A DNA stretch of 64,000 nucleotides, taken from Chelatococcus sp. (GTDB lineage: Bacteria; Pseudomonadota; Alphaproteobacteria; Rhizobiales; Beijerinckiaceae). A model generated the notes under the pieces. The model had not been told where the DNA came from, made no database searches, and saw only the letters and a program-made list of their open reading frames with translations. The position numbers and the translations under genes were made by a program. Below, one piece after another: positions 35,145-43,767 of the stretch. The DNA lies in NCBI GenBank assembly GCA_003248805.1, contig QFQY01000001.1, positions 1 through 64,000 of the forward strand, in the 5' to 3' direction. Each line of letters begins with the position of its first letter. Position 1 is the stretch's first letter.

Positions 35145-35846
35145 TCAGGCCGGAATGCGCTCGTCCGCTTCGGACGGCTCGCGCAGCACGTAGCCGCGGC
35201 CCCAGACCGTCTCGATGTAGTTCTTGCCGTCCGAGGCATTGGCGAGCTTCTTGCGGAGCTTGCAGATGAAGACGTCGATGATCTTCAGCTCGGGCTCGTC
35301 CATGCCGCCATAGAGGTGGTTGAGGAACATTTCCTTGGTGAGCGTCGTGCCCTTGCGGAGCGAGAGCAGCTCCAGCATCTGGTATTCCTTGCCCGTCAGA
35401 TGGACGCGGGCGGCATCGACCTCGACCGTCTTGGTATCGAGATTGACGACCAGGTCGCCGGTCGTGATCACCGACTGGGCATGGCCCTTCGAGCGACGGA
35501 CGATGGCGTGGATGCGGGCGACGAGCTCGTCCTTGTGGAACGGTTTCGTCAGGTAGTCGTCGGCGCCGAAGCCGAGACCCTTCACCTTGTCCTCGATCCC
35601 GGCGAGACCGGAGAGGATCAGGATCGGTGTCTTGACCTTGGCGACCCGCAGGGAGCGCAGAACCTCGTAGCCGGACATGTCGGGCAGGTTCAGGTCGAGC
35701 AGGATGATGTCGTAGTCGTAGAGCTTGCCGAGATCGACGCCCTCCTCGCCGAGGTCCGTCGTATAGACGTTGAAGCTCTCGGACTTGAGCATGAGCTCGA
35801 TACTTTGAGCGGTCGCGCTATCGTCCTCGATCAGCAGAACCCGCAT
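35145..35846 (-). CDS. ctrA: Cell cycle master response regulator CtrA
   Basis: A 233-residue OmpR-type regulator nearly identical to known alphaproteobacterial CtrA at key stretches: MRVLLIEDDSATAQSIELML, DIILLDLNLPDMSGYEVLR (phosphoacceptor Asp51), DDYLTKPF (Lys100), and a winged-helix DNA-binding domain from about 120 (LTGKEYQMLELL, GGMDEPELKIIDVFI). It binds TTAA-N7-TTAA sites and activates flagellar and division genes. The ATG at 35846 has a good GGGGAC ribosome site; a GTG two codons upstream is less likely. It is transcribed divergently from fliI. Confidence 0.96.
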   Translation of the reverse strand: MRVLLIEDDSATAQSIELMLKSESFNVYTTDLGEEGVDLGKLYDYDIILLDLNLPDMSGYEVLRSLRVAKVKTPILILSGLAGIEDKVKGLGFGADDYLTKPFHKDELVARIHAIVRRSKGHAQSVITTGDLVVNLDTKTVEVDAARVHLTGKEYQMLELLSLRKGTTLTKEMFLNHLYGGMDEPELKIIDVFICKLRKKLANASDGKNYIETVWGRGYVLREPSEADERIPA

Positions 35847-35909
35847 GTCCACGTCCCCAATTTCGCCGGCAGGCTTGCCGCTTCCCTGCAGCCTCGAAGC
35901 TCCTGCCCC

Positions 35910-36035
35910 GATTCTGCACCGCGCTTGCCCGATGAAACGCCACGCGACACGCTACGGAAGAATGGTTAACAAACCGTGATTCCCGAGCGCAAGCGCTTCA
36001 AGGGAGAAAGTGAACGATCCTTGTCGAGGTGAGTC
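35910..36035. promoter_or_regulatory. ctrA/fliI intergenic region with three GANTC sites
   Basis: The 344-bp gap between ctrA and fliI carries three GANTC sequences, the target of the cell-cycle methylase CcrM (35910-35914, 35978-35982, 36031-36035). It also has a TTAACC half-site read on the minus strand next to the middle one. In Caulobacter a GANTC in the ctrA promoter makes transcription methylation-dependent through GcrA. The rest of the gap shows no genes. Confidence 0.5.
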
Positions 36036-36190
36036 GAATTTGACACGGATCGTTTCGCCATTCGCCCGCGAAAGCGCCTTTCGCGGAGGTCTGCTTCGGG
36101 GAGCAGGGCATTTCCGGCCCTGCGACACGCGGCATCCTCGAAACGCAGTGTTAATCACTCGGGTAAACGAAAGGTTGACGGGGCCCATTT

Positions 36191-37531
36191 ATGAACAGCC
36201 CGACACGCGGCGCCGACCGGCTTTCGGCCCTGGCTTCCACCATCGATGCGCTCGACGCCGTCACGGTCTATGGCCGCGTCATCGCGGTGCGCGGGCTCAT
36301 GGTCGAGATCGCGGGGCCCATCGGGGCGATGAGCCTCGGCGGCCGCGTGCAGATCGAGATCGCGGCCGGCAGCCGCGTCCCCTGCGAGATCGTCGGTTTT
36401 TCGGGCGACCGGGCGTTGGTGATGCCTTTCGGCGGGCTGGACGGCGTGCGCCGTGGCTGCCCCGCCTTTGTCGACAAGGCCCAGCCCGGCCTGCGCCCGA
36501 GCAACGCATGGCTCGGGCGGGTGGTCAACGCGCTCGGCCAGCCCGTCGACGGGGGCCCGCCCCTGCCGGAGGGCGAGGCGCTGTTCGCCTTCCGCGCCGA
36601 TCCGCCACCCGCCCATGCCCGCCGCCGCGTCGGCAAGCCGCTCGATCTCGGCGTGCGCGCGCTCAATGCGTTCCTGACCTGCTGCCTGGGCCAGCGCATG
36701 GGCATTTTCGCGGGCTCGGGCGTGGGCAAGTCGGTGCTGCTCTCGATGCTGGCCCGCTATGCCAAGGCCGACGTCAACGTCATCGGCCTGGTCGGCGAAC
36801 GCGGCAGGGAGGTCCAGGAGTTTCTCCAGGACGATCTCGGCCGGGACGGGCTGGCACGGTCGGTCGTCGTGGTCGCGACCTCCGACGAGCCGGCGCTGAT
36901 GCGCAAGCAGGCCGCGCTGACGACGCTCGCGATCGCGGAATATTTCCGCGATCAGGGCAAGCAGGTGATGTGCCTGATGGACTCCGTCACCCGCTTCGCC
37001 ATGGCGATGCGCGAGATCGGGCTCGCCGCCGGCGAGCCGCCGACGACGAAGGGCTACACGCCGACGGTCTTCGCCGAACTGCCGCGCCTGCTCGAACGCG
37101 CCGGCCCGGGCGTCGGCGAGGGGGCCATCACCGGCCTCTTCACCGTGCTGGTCGATGGCGGCGACCATGACGAGCCGGTGGCCGACGCCGTGCGCGGCAT
37201 CCTCGACGGCCATATCGTCATGGAACGCTCGATCGCCGAACGCGGGCGCTATCCGGCCATCAACATCCTGAAGTCGGTCTCGCGCACGATGCCGCGCTCC
37301 TGCGACCCGGCCTATTACCCCGTCGTCCAGAAGGCGCGCGCGACGCTCGCCACCTATTCCGACATGGAAGAACTGATCCGCCTCGGCGCCTATCGGCAGG
37401 GCTCCTCCACCGAGGTCGACGAAGCGATCCGCCTCAACCCCGCTCTCGAAGGGTTCCTGAAGCAGGCCAAGGACGAGGCGACGTCCCTGAACGAAAGCTA
37501 TGTGCGGCTGTCCGCCATCATGGACGGCTGA
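36191..37531 (+). CDS. fliI: Flagellum-specific ATPase FliI
   Basis: A 446-residue F1-beta-like ATPase powering the flagellar type III export gate. Walker A is AGSGVGKS at residues 174-181, VIGLVGERGREVQEF follows, Walker B lies in VMCLMDSVTRFAMA, and the C-terminus has the FliI signature RLGAYRQGSSTEVD. The length is typical. Its partner FliJ is not directly downstream: an antisense MFS gene intervenes. Confidence 0.95.
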   Translation: MNSPTRGADRLSALASTIDALDAVTVYGRVIAVRGLMVEIAGPIGAMSLGGRVQIEIAAGSRVPCEIVGFSGDRALVMPFGGLDGVRRGCPAFVDKAQPGLRPSNAWLGRVVNALGQPVDGGPPLPEGEALFAFRADPPPAHARRRVGKPLDLGVRALNAFLTCCLGQRMGIFAGSGVGKSVLLSMLARYAKADVNVIGLVGERGREVQEFLQDDLGRDGLARSVVVVATSDEPALMRKQAALTTLAIAEYFRDQGKQVMCLMDSVTRFAMAMREIGLAAGEPPTTKGYTPTVFAELPRLLERAGPGVGEGAITGLFTVLVDGGDHDEPVADAVRGILDGHIVMERSIAERGRYPAINILKSVSRTMPRSCDPAYYPVVQKARATLATYSDMEELIRLGAYRQGSSTEVDEAIRLNPALEGFLKQAKDEATSLNESYVRLSAIMDG

Positions 37532-37535
37532 GGCT

Positions 37536-38753
37536 TCAGCCGCGCGCGAGCAGCCGCAGCAGCAGGATCATCGCGACGACCGCGCAGAGCTGGATCGCGG
37601 CAGCCCCGATCAGGGCAAAGTCTCGCCCAAACTGGGCGATCATCGCCGCAAAGAGCAGCGGCGCGGCCGCGAAGGCGAGATTCTGCGGGACGGTCAGACG
37701 GCCCATCAGTGTGCCGTACCCCTCGCGGCCGAAGAGGGCGAGCGGCAGCGTCGCCCGCGCCACCGAGATCACACCCATCGCCGCGCTGAAACTGACGACG
37801 AAGACGGTGGCGGCGAGCGCCGTCCCCGGCGCCAGCACGAGCACCAGACAGGCCAGCGGCCCGAGCATCAGCCCCGCCAGTGCCGTCCGCTCCACCGGCA
37901 GCCGCTCGCCGAGCGTCGCGTCGACGAGCCGAGCCAGCAGCGTCGCCGGCCCGCTCAGCGCCGCGATCCCGACCGCTTCCGCCTGGCTGATGCCGCTGTC
38001 GCGCAACAGGTCGATCAGATGGAGCGGCAGCCCCCAGGAGACCAGACCGCTGGCGGAGAAGATCGCCGCAATCAGCCAGAACGCCGTGCGGCGATCAATC
38101 GGCGCGACGCGTGCCTCCTCCGGCCGCGGCGCTCCGGCGGCCGGCGACACGGCGTCGGCCGCGCCCTGGCGGTAGCGGGGCACGGCGGCATAGATCGGCA
38201 GCACGATCAGGATTTGCATGGCGGCGAAGACCAGCAGGGTCGTTCGCCAGCCGAAGCCGGCCGACAGCGCCGCCGTCAGCGGCCAGAACACGGTCGAGGA
38301 CAACCCCGTCGCCAGCATCATCAGCCCGATCACCCGGCGCGCCTGCGGGCCGACCAGATGGGCGATGGTGACGCCGCCGACATTGGCGAGCGAGAAGGCA
38401 TGGCCGATGCCGATCACGACCCAGCTCGCCAGATAACTCACGGGGCCCTGAGCGACTCCGAGCAGGACGAGGCCGAGCGCGCAGAACAGCGCGCCGAGGC
38501 ACATCGCACCGCGCGTCCCCGCCCGGTCGAGATGGGGGCCGACGGCCGGCGCCAGCGCCGCCCCCGTCACGAGCAGCAGCGTGATGCCGCCGAAGACCGT
38601 GGTGACGTCGAGCCCGAGATCGCGCTCGATGTCGCGCGCCAGCACGGAGAGCGCATAGAAGGTCGAGCCCCAGCCGACGATGCGGGTCACGACGAGGCCG
38701 CAGATCAGCAGGCCGTGCTCGGTTAGGCGCGCGAAGGCTGGCAAGATGGGCAA
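37536..38753 (-). CDS. MFS transporter
   Basis: A 405-residue, 12-helix major-facilitator protein. The loop 2-3 Asp/Arg motif is weak (HLDRAGTRGAM), and a central basic loop separates two six-helix halves; overall it looks like the small-solute or oxalate/formate-antiporter-like MFS group, with no assignable substrate. It is antisense between fliI (stop four bases away) and fliJ, an arrangement that suggests an inserted gene inside an ancestral fliI-fliJ pair. Base composition does not look foreign. Confidence 0.78.
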   Translation of the reverse strand: MPILPAFARLTEHGLLICGLVVTRIVGWGSTFYALSVLARDIERDLGLDVTTVFGGITLLLVTGAALAPAVGPHLDRAGTRGAMCLGALFCALGLVLLGVAQGPVSYLASWVVIGIGHAFSLANVGGVTIAHLVGPQARRVIGLMMLATGLSSTVFWPLTAALSAGFGWRTTLLVFAAMQILIVLPIYAAVPRYRQGAADAVSPAAGAPRPEEARVAPIDRRTAFWLIAAIFSASGLVSWGLPLHLIDLLRDSGISQAEAVGIAALSGPATLLARLVDATLGERLPVERTALAGLMLGPLACLVLVLAPGTALAATVFVVSFSAAMGVISVARATLPLALFGREGYGTLMGRLTVPQNLAFAAAPLLFAAMIAQFGRDFALIGAAAIQLCAVVAMILLLRLLARG

Positions 38754-38929
38754 TTCCGGAGGCAGACGGCCGGCGCGCGAGCGCCTGGACGCTTGCTACT
38801 AACCCCTGCCGCCGTCCTGCGTCAGCAGCCGCCGCGCGCCCGCGCCATGCAGCGAATGCGACGCGCGCCGGTAAGGAAAGGTCAACCTCCATGGCGCATT
38901 GTGGGCCGGTCTCGCGGATCGGGTTAGGT

Positions 38930-38953
38930 CGCGTGCCGAGGGGTCGGCACGCG
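38930..38953. promoter_or_regulatory. Perfect hairpin upstream of fliJ
   Basis: A 10-bp perfect inverted repeat (38930-38939 with 38944-38953) with a four-G loop lies 27 bases before the fliJ ATG. No U tract follows on the plus strand. It may be an RNA hairpin in the fliJ leader or an operator; on the minus strand it lies upstream of the MFS gene, not in its terminator position. Confidence 0.5.
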
Positions 38954-38980
38954 CCATGCGTAATCGGGAGTTGGCACGAT

Positions 38981-39388
38981 ATGAAGTCGCGAGAGACCCT
39001 TTTGCGTCTCAAACGCTTCCAGGTGGACGAAAAGCGCCGCCGGGTAAGTCAGATTGAGATGATGATCGCCGAGTTCCACCGCATGGCGAGCGATCTGGAC
39101 CGCGAGATCCAGAGCGAGGAAGCGCGCGCGGGAATTTCCGACCCGGCGCATTTCGCCTATCCGACCTATGCGAAGGCCGCGCTCGTCCGGCGCGACAACC
39201 TGCGCCAGTCGGCCGACAATCTGAAGGGCCAGCTCGACGAGGCCAAGGCCGAGTTGCAGGAGGCCTTCGAGGACATGAAGAAGGTCGAGATTCTCGACGA
39301 CCGCGAGCGTGCGAACGAGCGCGCCGCCGACGCCGCCCGCGACCAGGCCAGCATGGATGCGATCGGCCTGCGCTCCCGCGCCGGCTGA
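38981..39388 (+). CDS. fliJ: Flagellar export chaperone FliJ
   Basis: A 135-residue, highly charged, fully helical protein starting MKSRETLLRLKRFQVDEKRR, the FliJ N-terminal pattern, and forming a two-stranded coiled coil as expected for the FliJ stalk that binds FliI. Ala/Glu/Arg/Asp dominate. The ATG at 38981 was chosen because the preceding codons are in the hairpin leader. The assignment is supported by length, composition and proximity to fliI. Confidence 0.85.
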   Translation: MKSRETLLRLKRFQVDEKRRRVSQIEMMIAEFHRMASDLDREIQSEEARAGISDPAHFAYPTYAKAALVRRDNLRQSADNLKGQLDEAKAELQEAFEDMKKVEILDDRERANERAADAARDQASMDAIGLRSRAG

Positions 39389-39397
39389 CCCGCCTTC

Positions 39398-39426
39398 GCC
39401 GGAGGCCGCCTGTCGCCGCCTCCGGC
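39398..39426. terminator. Possible bidirectional terminator hairpin
   Basis: A perfect 9-bp inverted repeat (39398-39406 with 39418-39426) lies between the convergent stops of fliJ and an acetyltransferase gene. Neither strand has a U tract, so termination may be weak or Rho-assisted. Confidence 0.35.
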
Positions 39427-39432
39427 TCCAAC

Positions 39433-40047
39433 CTACCCGATGACGGGGTGATGCGACGCGCTGGCGAGCGGCAGATGCCCGGACAGGCGCGGATCGTCGG
39501 CCACCTCGATGCCGCGCTTGAACGGCGTGAAGCCCGAGCGCTGGTAGAACTCCGGCGCCGACGGATGGTCCAGCGTGCAGGTATGGACCCAGAGCCGCGC
39601 GATCGGCTTCGCCCAGGCCAGAGCCAGCGCGCGGTTCATCAGCCAGCGCCCGGCGCCGCGCCCCACGAGAGGGTGGTCGAGGCCGAAAAAGGCGAGTTCG
39701 CCCTCGCCCTCGATCCGGAAATCGAGTTCGAGCAGGCCGCCGTCCCGTCCGTCATGGCGCAGCGCATAGGCCTCGATCTTCGGGTCGGCCAGGAGCGCTT
39801 CGATCCTGTCGCGCGGCGCCTGCAGCCGGCTGAACCAGAGCCAGCTCTCGCCGATGCGCCGGTAGATGGCGAGATAGCGCGCGACATCAGCCGCCCCCAG
39901 CCGCTCCAGCGCGAAGGCCTCGCTGCCCGGTGGATCGGCGCGCCTCTCCGGCGCCGCCCTCATCTCGAGCGACGTCACCACGGCCGCGATCTTGCCCGGC
40001 GGCAGGTCGGTCGTTCCCGAAAGGCTGATCTCGATGGTCTGCGTCAT
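39433..40047 (-). CDS. GNAT family N-acetyltransferase
   Basis: A 204-residue acetyltransferase of the GNAT fold. The acetyl-CoA loop is GRGAGRWLMNRAL, and the C-terminal part has EFYQRSGFTPFKRG. An N-terminal extension of about 45 residues (GTTDLPPGKIAAVVTSLEMR) precedes the catalytic core and is seen in some GNATs of Rhizobiales. The substrate is unknown. It is convergent with fliJ across a hairpin. Confidence 0.8.
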   Translation of the reverse strand: MTQTIEISLSGTTDLPPGKIAAVVTSLEMRAAPERRADPPGSEAFALERLGAADVARYLAIYRRIGESWLWFSRLQAPRDRIEALLADPKIEAYALRHDGRDGGLLELDFRIEGEGELAFFGLDHPLVGRGAGRWLMNRALALAWAKPIARLWVHTCTLDHPSAPEFYQRSGFTPFKRGIEVADDPRLSGHLPLASASHHPVIG

Positions 40048-40164
40048 GGGTCCCGCACGGATGTTCAAGGCCTGCCGCGAACATGACATGATCGAGGCGG
40101 AAACATCACTCGCCGACACCGGCGGCAATCGCAAGCCGCTGCGGCACCGGACACGAGACGGGTC

Positions 40165-40608
40165 ATGATCGGAGCATCTCGACGAAGCTGGGCATGGGCG
40201 CGCATCGCCGTCGCGCTCGCCGTGATGCTCGTCGCCGTGCTGCCCCACGCCACCCTCGCCGCCTTGTCCGGCTTCGCCATGAACCATGCGCCGGTCCTGC
40301 CTGCCGCCCATGGCTCCCCGGCGGCCCATGATCCGGTGTCCGCTCACGAACACCACGCGCGACCCGAGGTCGCCGCCAGCGCCTGCCACGACTCCGCGCC
40401 GGCGCATGACCGCGCCGCGCCGATGATGCCCGCCTGCTGCATCCTGGGCTGCGGGCTGCTCGCCGTCGCGCCGGACATCCGCGCCGCGACGACCGCGCCG
40501 GCATGGCTGATTCGGCCCGCGACCTTCGCCGACGACGGCGCCGGCCGCACGACGGAGCCCGCCGAGCGGCCGCCCCGAACGCGGCCGATCGTCGCCCCGG
40601 CGACCTGA
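40165..40608 (+). CDS. His/Cys-rich exported protein, putative copper-related
   Basis: A 147-residue protein with an N-terminal signal or anchor helix (about 12-33) followed by a His-rich stretch (HAPVLPAAHGSPAAHDP and SAHEHHARP) and a CHD / PACCILGCG cysteine pattern, ending in a Pro/Arg tail. Such Cys/His-rich small proteins occur beside copper-resistance genes. A second small exported His/Met-rich protein follows, so a metal-handling role is a reasonable inference. I do not recognise a named family with certainty. Confidence 0.55.
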   Translation: MIGASRRSWAWARIAVALAVMLVAVLPHATLAALSGFAMNHAPVLPAAHGSPAAHDPVSAHEHHARPEVAASACHDSAPAHDRAAPMMPACCILGCGLLAVAPDIRAATTAPAWLIRPATFADDGAGRTTEPAERPPRTRPIVAPAT

Positions 40609-40688
40609 CGTCTCACCGCCTTTTTAGACTGGACGGCTCCGCTGGCCTCATGCGGAAGCGGATGGCCGTTCCCCACAGGACTCAGATC

Positions 40689-41114
40689 ATGAACAGCATC
40701 ATCACCAGGGCCATCCCGGCCCTCTTCGCCGGCGCCCTCGCCGTCACCTTCGCCGGCGCCGCCCTCGCCCAGCAGGGCCACGGCATGCATTCCGGCGGCA
40801 CGAATTCGAGCGGCATGCATTCGGGCCATGGCGGCATGACGAGCGGCAGCAAGGCCGATACGCCGTCGACCAAGGCGTTTCGGGACGCCAACGCCAAGAT
40901 GCACAAGGACATGGACATCGCCTACACCGGCGATGCCGATGTCGATTTCGTGCGCGGCATGATTCCGCATCATCAGGGCGCGATCGACATGGCGAAGGTC
41001 GTCCTGGCCCATGGCAAGGACCCCGAGATCCGGAAGCTCGCGACCGACGTCATCACCGCGCAGGAGCAGGAAATCGCGCAGATGCGCGAATGGCTGAAGA
41101 AGAACGGCCGCTGA
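40689..41114 (+). CDS. DUF305 (CopM-like) periplasmic protein
   Basis: A 141-residue exported protein: signal peptide 1-27 (AGAALAQ), then a His/Met/Gly-rich linker (QGHGMHSGG, GMHSGHGGMTSG) and a four-helix DUF305 domain with the conserved MIPHHQGAIDMA (91-102). DUF305 proteins such as CopM bind copper in the periplasm. It follows the His/Cys-rich protein, and both are likely parts of one metal-homeostasis unit. Confidence 0.85.
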   Translation: MNSIITRAIPALFAGALAVTFAGAALAQQGHGMHSGGTNSSGMHSGHGGMTSGSKADTPSTKAFRDANAKMHKDMDIAYTGDADVDFVRGMIPHHQGAIDMAKVVLAHGKDPEIRKLATDVITAQEQEIAQMREWLKKNGR

Positions 41115-41254
41115 TCGCGAAAACAACGGCAAGCGGCGGCAACGCCGCTTGCCCTCGTGCCGGCTCGCTGGCACTACAGAATCGTGTTCGCGCCGGCGCG
41201 ACCGCGCTCCGAACAATCCAATGCCGCCGGTCTCGCCTTGCTGCCGCGGGTCTC

Positions 41255-42292
41255 ATGAAGCGCTATCTCGATTATCTCTGGCCTATCATCGGGCTCGTCG
41301 CGGTTGTCTGGTCCGTCGAACTGCTCTGGGACAAGCTGAAGGCCGAAGCCGGCACCGACGCCGCCATCCAGGCCCTGCTCGAGAAGGCGGGCTTCTGGGA
41401 GAGCGTCAAGATCATAGCGACGCGCATCGGCGACAAGATCGCCGTCATTCCCCATGACGCCTTCGTCCATGCGGCGCTGGCGACGCTCGTCGCCTATGCC
41501 GCGCTCGCCTGGTACGACCGCATCGCGCTGCTCCATCTCCGCAAGGAGAAGGGCATTTCCTGGTTCTATATCGCGACCTGCTCCTTCGTGACCTATGCGC
41601 TGTCTCACAATATCGGCGCCTCGGTCTTCTCGGGCGGAATGGTGCGCCTGCGCGCCTATACGGCGAAGGGGCTCAGCGCCGCCGAAGTCGCGGTGCTCGT
41701 CGCGCTGTGCTCGTTCACCTTCGCCTTCGGCACGATCCTGCTGATGGGCCTCGTCCTGCTCTACGAGCCGGAAATCCTGCGCCCGCTCGGCCGGCTCTCG
41801 CCCTGGTTCGCCATCGGCGACAAAACCGCGCGGCTGATCGGCGTTGGCATGCTCGGCTTCGTCGCGCTCTATACGATCGGTTCCTGGCTCCGCTTCAGGC
41901 CGCTCAGGATCGGCACGTTCGAGATCATCTATCCGCGCCTGCCGATCGTCGCCCGCCAGTATCTCGCGGCGCCGCTGGAGCTCGCGGGCGCGGCCGGCAT
42001 CATCTATTTCGCGCTGCCGGCGGAAGGGAATCCCGGCTTCCTCATCGTGCTCGGCGCCTTCCTGCTGTCCTTCTCGGCCGGGCTGCTCAGCCAGGTTCCG
42101 GGCGGCGTCGGCGTCATGGAGGCGGTCTTCCTCGCGGTGATGCCGGGCGTACCGGCACCGGCGGTCTTCGCCGCGCTCCTGATCTGGCGGATGTTCTACC
42201 TCATCCTGCCGCTGGTCTTCTCGCTGCCCGTGGTGCTCGCCTTCGAGCGCGCGCAGCTCAGGCGCAACACGCGCATCGCACCTCCCCCCTGA
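41255..42292 (+). CDS. YbhN/UPF0104-type (LPG synthase-like) membrane protein
   Basis: A 345-residue polytopic membrane protein with about eight helices, similar to the lysylphosphatidylglycerol-synthetase transmembrane domain family (YbhN, AglD). Motifs are SHNIGASVFSGGMVRLRAY near residue 115 and SQVPGGVGVMEA near 280, the conserved GG/PGG-type loops. It could flip or modify a membrane lipid; substrate unknown. It starts about 140 bp after the DUF305 gene, and the ATG at 41255 is the first after a short leader. Confidence 0.8.
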   Translation: MKRYLDYLWPIIGLVAVVWSVELLWDKLKAEAGTDAAIQALLEKAGFWESVKIIATRIGDKIAVIPHDAFVHAALATLVAYAALAWYDRIALLHLRKEKGISWFYIATCSFVTYALSHNIGASVFSGGMVRLRAYTAKGLSAAEVAVLVALCSFTFAFGTILLMGLVLLYEPEILRPLGRLSPWFAIGDKTARLIGVGMLGFVALYTIGSWLRFRPLRIGTFEIIYPRLPIVARQYLAAPLELAGAAGIIYFALPAEGNPGFLIVLGAFLLSFSAGLLSQVPGGVGVMEAVFLAVMPGVPAPAVFAALLIWRMFYLILPLVFSLPVVLAFERAQLRRNTRIAPPP

Positions 42293-42298
42293 GCCGCC

Positions 42299-43228
42299 TC
42301 AGCGCCGGAGCGCGATCGCGGCGGCGGCGAACAGGACGAGCGCACCAGCCGCCTCCATCGGGCCGAAGGGCTCGCCGAGCAAGGCCACGCCCATCGCGAC
42401 GGCGATGACCGGGCTGACGAAGGCATAGAGCCCCGCGCGGAACGCGCCCCAGTCGCGCAGCAGCCTGAGATAGATCGTGAAGCCGACGAGCGAGCCGGCC
42501 ACGACGAGGAATCCGAGCGCCGGCGCGACGGGCCAGCTCGCCAGGGCGGCGAGATCGGTCATCCCCACCGGCTCCAGGGCCAGCGACGCGGCGACGAGGC
42601 CGACGCTGCCGATCACGGTCTGCCAGCCCGCCAGGGCCAACGTCGGGATCGCCGTTGCGATCGGGCGCGTCAGGACCGCCCCCACGCAATAGGACAGCGT
42701 GCCGAGCGCCACGGCGGCGAGGCCAAAGCCTTCCAGCCGGTCTCCCGCCGCGCTAAGCCCCGCGACAGCCCGCCCGGCGAACAGCAGGCCGAGCCCGGCG
42801 GTTCCGAGCCCGATGGCCAGCAGGCGCCGGCCGGTGATCGGCTGCCCCTCGATCACGCGGGTCGCCAGCAGCGTCCAGATCGGGATCGTCGCCATGTTGA
42901 CGATGGCCGAGAGCCCCGAGGGCGCGTGCGCCAGTCCCCAGAACAGCAGGGCGTAGCTGCCGGTGTTCACGAGCAGGGACGTGCCGACGAGGCGCGGCCA
43001 CGCCTCTCGCGGGATGCGGAAGGCGTCGCGTCCGGCCCAGGCCAGCAGCAGCGCGCCGGCGAAGACGAAGCGCGCCGCCGCCAGGAAGATCGGCGGCACA
43101 TGCGCCGTCGCGACCCTGACCGGCAGGAAGGTCAGTCCCCAGACGAGGCACAGCAGCGCGAAGAGCAGGAGCTCGCGGGTGGGGAATCGCGTTGCCTGCG
43201 TCCGGCCGGTCATCGTCCCGGCGCTCAT
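42299..43228 (-). CDS. EamA/DMT family transporter
   Basis: A 309-residue, 10-helix drug/metabolite exporter with two EamA repeats; repeat 1 opens LLLFALLCLVWGLTFLPVRVA and repeat 2 contains GFTIYLRLLRDWGAFRAGLY. The ATG overlaps the stop of the acetyltransferase (ATGA). Such pairs often detoxify or export an acetylated amino-acid-like compound; the specific compound is unknown. Confidence 0.85.
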   Translation of the reverse strand: MSAGTMTGRTQATRFPTRELLLFALLCLVWGLTFLPVRVATAHVPPIFLAAARFVFAGALLLAWAGRDAFRIPREAWPRLVGTSLLVNTGSYALLFWGLAHAPSGLSAIVNMATIPIWTLLATRVIEGQPITGRRLLAIGLGTAGLGLLFAGRAVAGLSAAGDRLEGFGLAAVALGTLSYCVGAVLTRPIATAIPTLALAGWQTVIGSVGLVAASLALEPVGMTDLAALASWPVAPALGFLVVAGSLVGFTIYLRLLRDWGAFRAGLYAFVSPVIAVAMGVALLGEPFGPMEAAGALVLFAAAAIALRR

Positions 43229-43722
43229 AGGAAGCGCTGCAGGAAGACGAGATCGAGCCAGCGGTCGAACTTGCGCCCGACCTCGCGGAAGCGCCCGACC
43301 TCGACGAAGCCGAGCCGCTCATGCATCCGCAGCGAGCCATGGTTCGCAGCGTCGATGCCAGCGACCATGACGTGCTTGCCGAGCCCCGCCGCGATGGGAA
43401 ACAGCGCCGTGACGAGCCCGCTGCCCAGCCCCTTGCCGCGCTGGTCGTCGCGGATATGGACGCTGTGCTCGACCGTATGGCGATAGCCCGGCCAGGGGCG
43501 GAAATCGCCGAATGTCGCATAGCCGGCGACCTCGCCGCTCGCCTCCGCGACCAGGACGGGATAGCCCTGCCCGGCCCGCGCCCGCAGCCAGTCGCGCCTG
43601 TCCTCCAGCGTCGCGGGCGTGTCCGTGTAGACCGCCGTCGAACTCGCGATCACCGTGTTGTAGATGGCGAGGATCGCCGCGAGGTCGCCATCCCGCGCGG
43701 GGCGTATCACCGTGTCTTGCAT
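43225..43722 (-). CDS. GNAT / phosphinothricin acetyltransferase-like protein
   Basis: A 165-residue acetyltransferase of the PAT/bar group. It starts VIRPARDGDLAAILAIYN, has the acetyl-CoA loop RGKGLGSGL and the PAT-typical EHSVHIRDDQRG, and ends with a REVGRKFDRWLDLVF pattern. These enzymes acetylate phosphinothricin, methionine sulfone or related amino-acid analogues. It is coupled to the DMT gene and divergent from the XRE-cupin regulator, which is probably its controller. Confidence 0.82.
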   Translation of the reverse strand: MQDTVIRPARDGDLAAILAIYNTVIASSTAVYTDTPATLEDRRDWLRARAGQGYPVLVAEASGEVAGYATFGDFRPWPGYRHTVEHSVHIRDDQRGKGLGSGLVTALFPIAAGLGKHVMVAGIDAANHGSLRMHERLGFVEVGRFREVGRKFDRWLDLVFLQRFL

Positions 43723-43729
43723 TTCGCAC

Positions 43730-43767
43730 CGTCCACTATAGAAGACTCATGGCTATGATAATGGACG
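43730..43767. promoter_or_regulatory. Inverted repeat straddling the XRE-cupin start
   Basis: Imperfect 11-bp arms, 43730-43740 and 43757-43767 (nine of eleven positions complementary), centre on the first codons of the XRE regulator and lie next to the acetyltransferase start on the other strand. A natural reading is an operator bound by the XRE protein itself to control both divergent units. Confidence 0.35.

Noticed and set aside
36150..36175. Possible CtrA box upstream of fliI
   Set aside because: A TTAA is present, but the second half-site fits only at N8 spacing, so it does not meet the N7 rule.
38970..38990. Sigma-54-like TGGCACG sequence at the fliJ start
   Set aside because: The -24 half is perfect but the -12 TTGC is missing and it overlaps the fliJ initiation codon.
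40610..40640. T-run after the His/Cys-rich gene as terminator
   Set aside because: No stable stem precedes the T-run.
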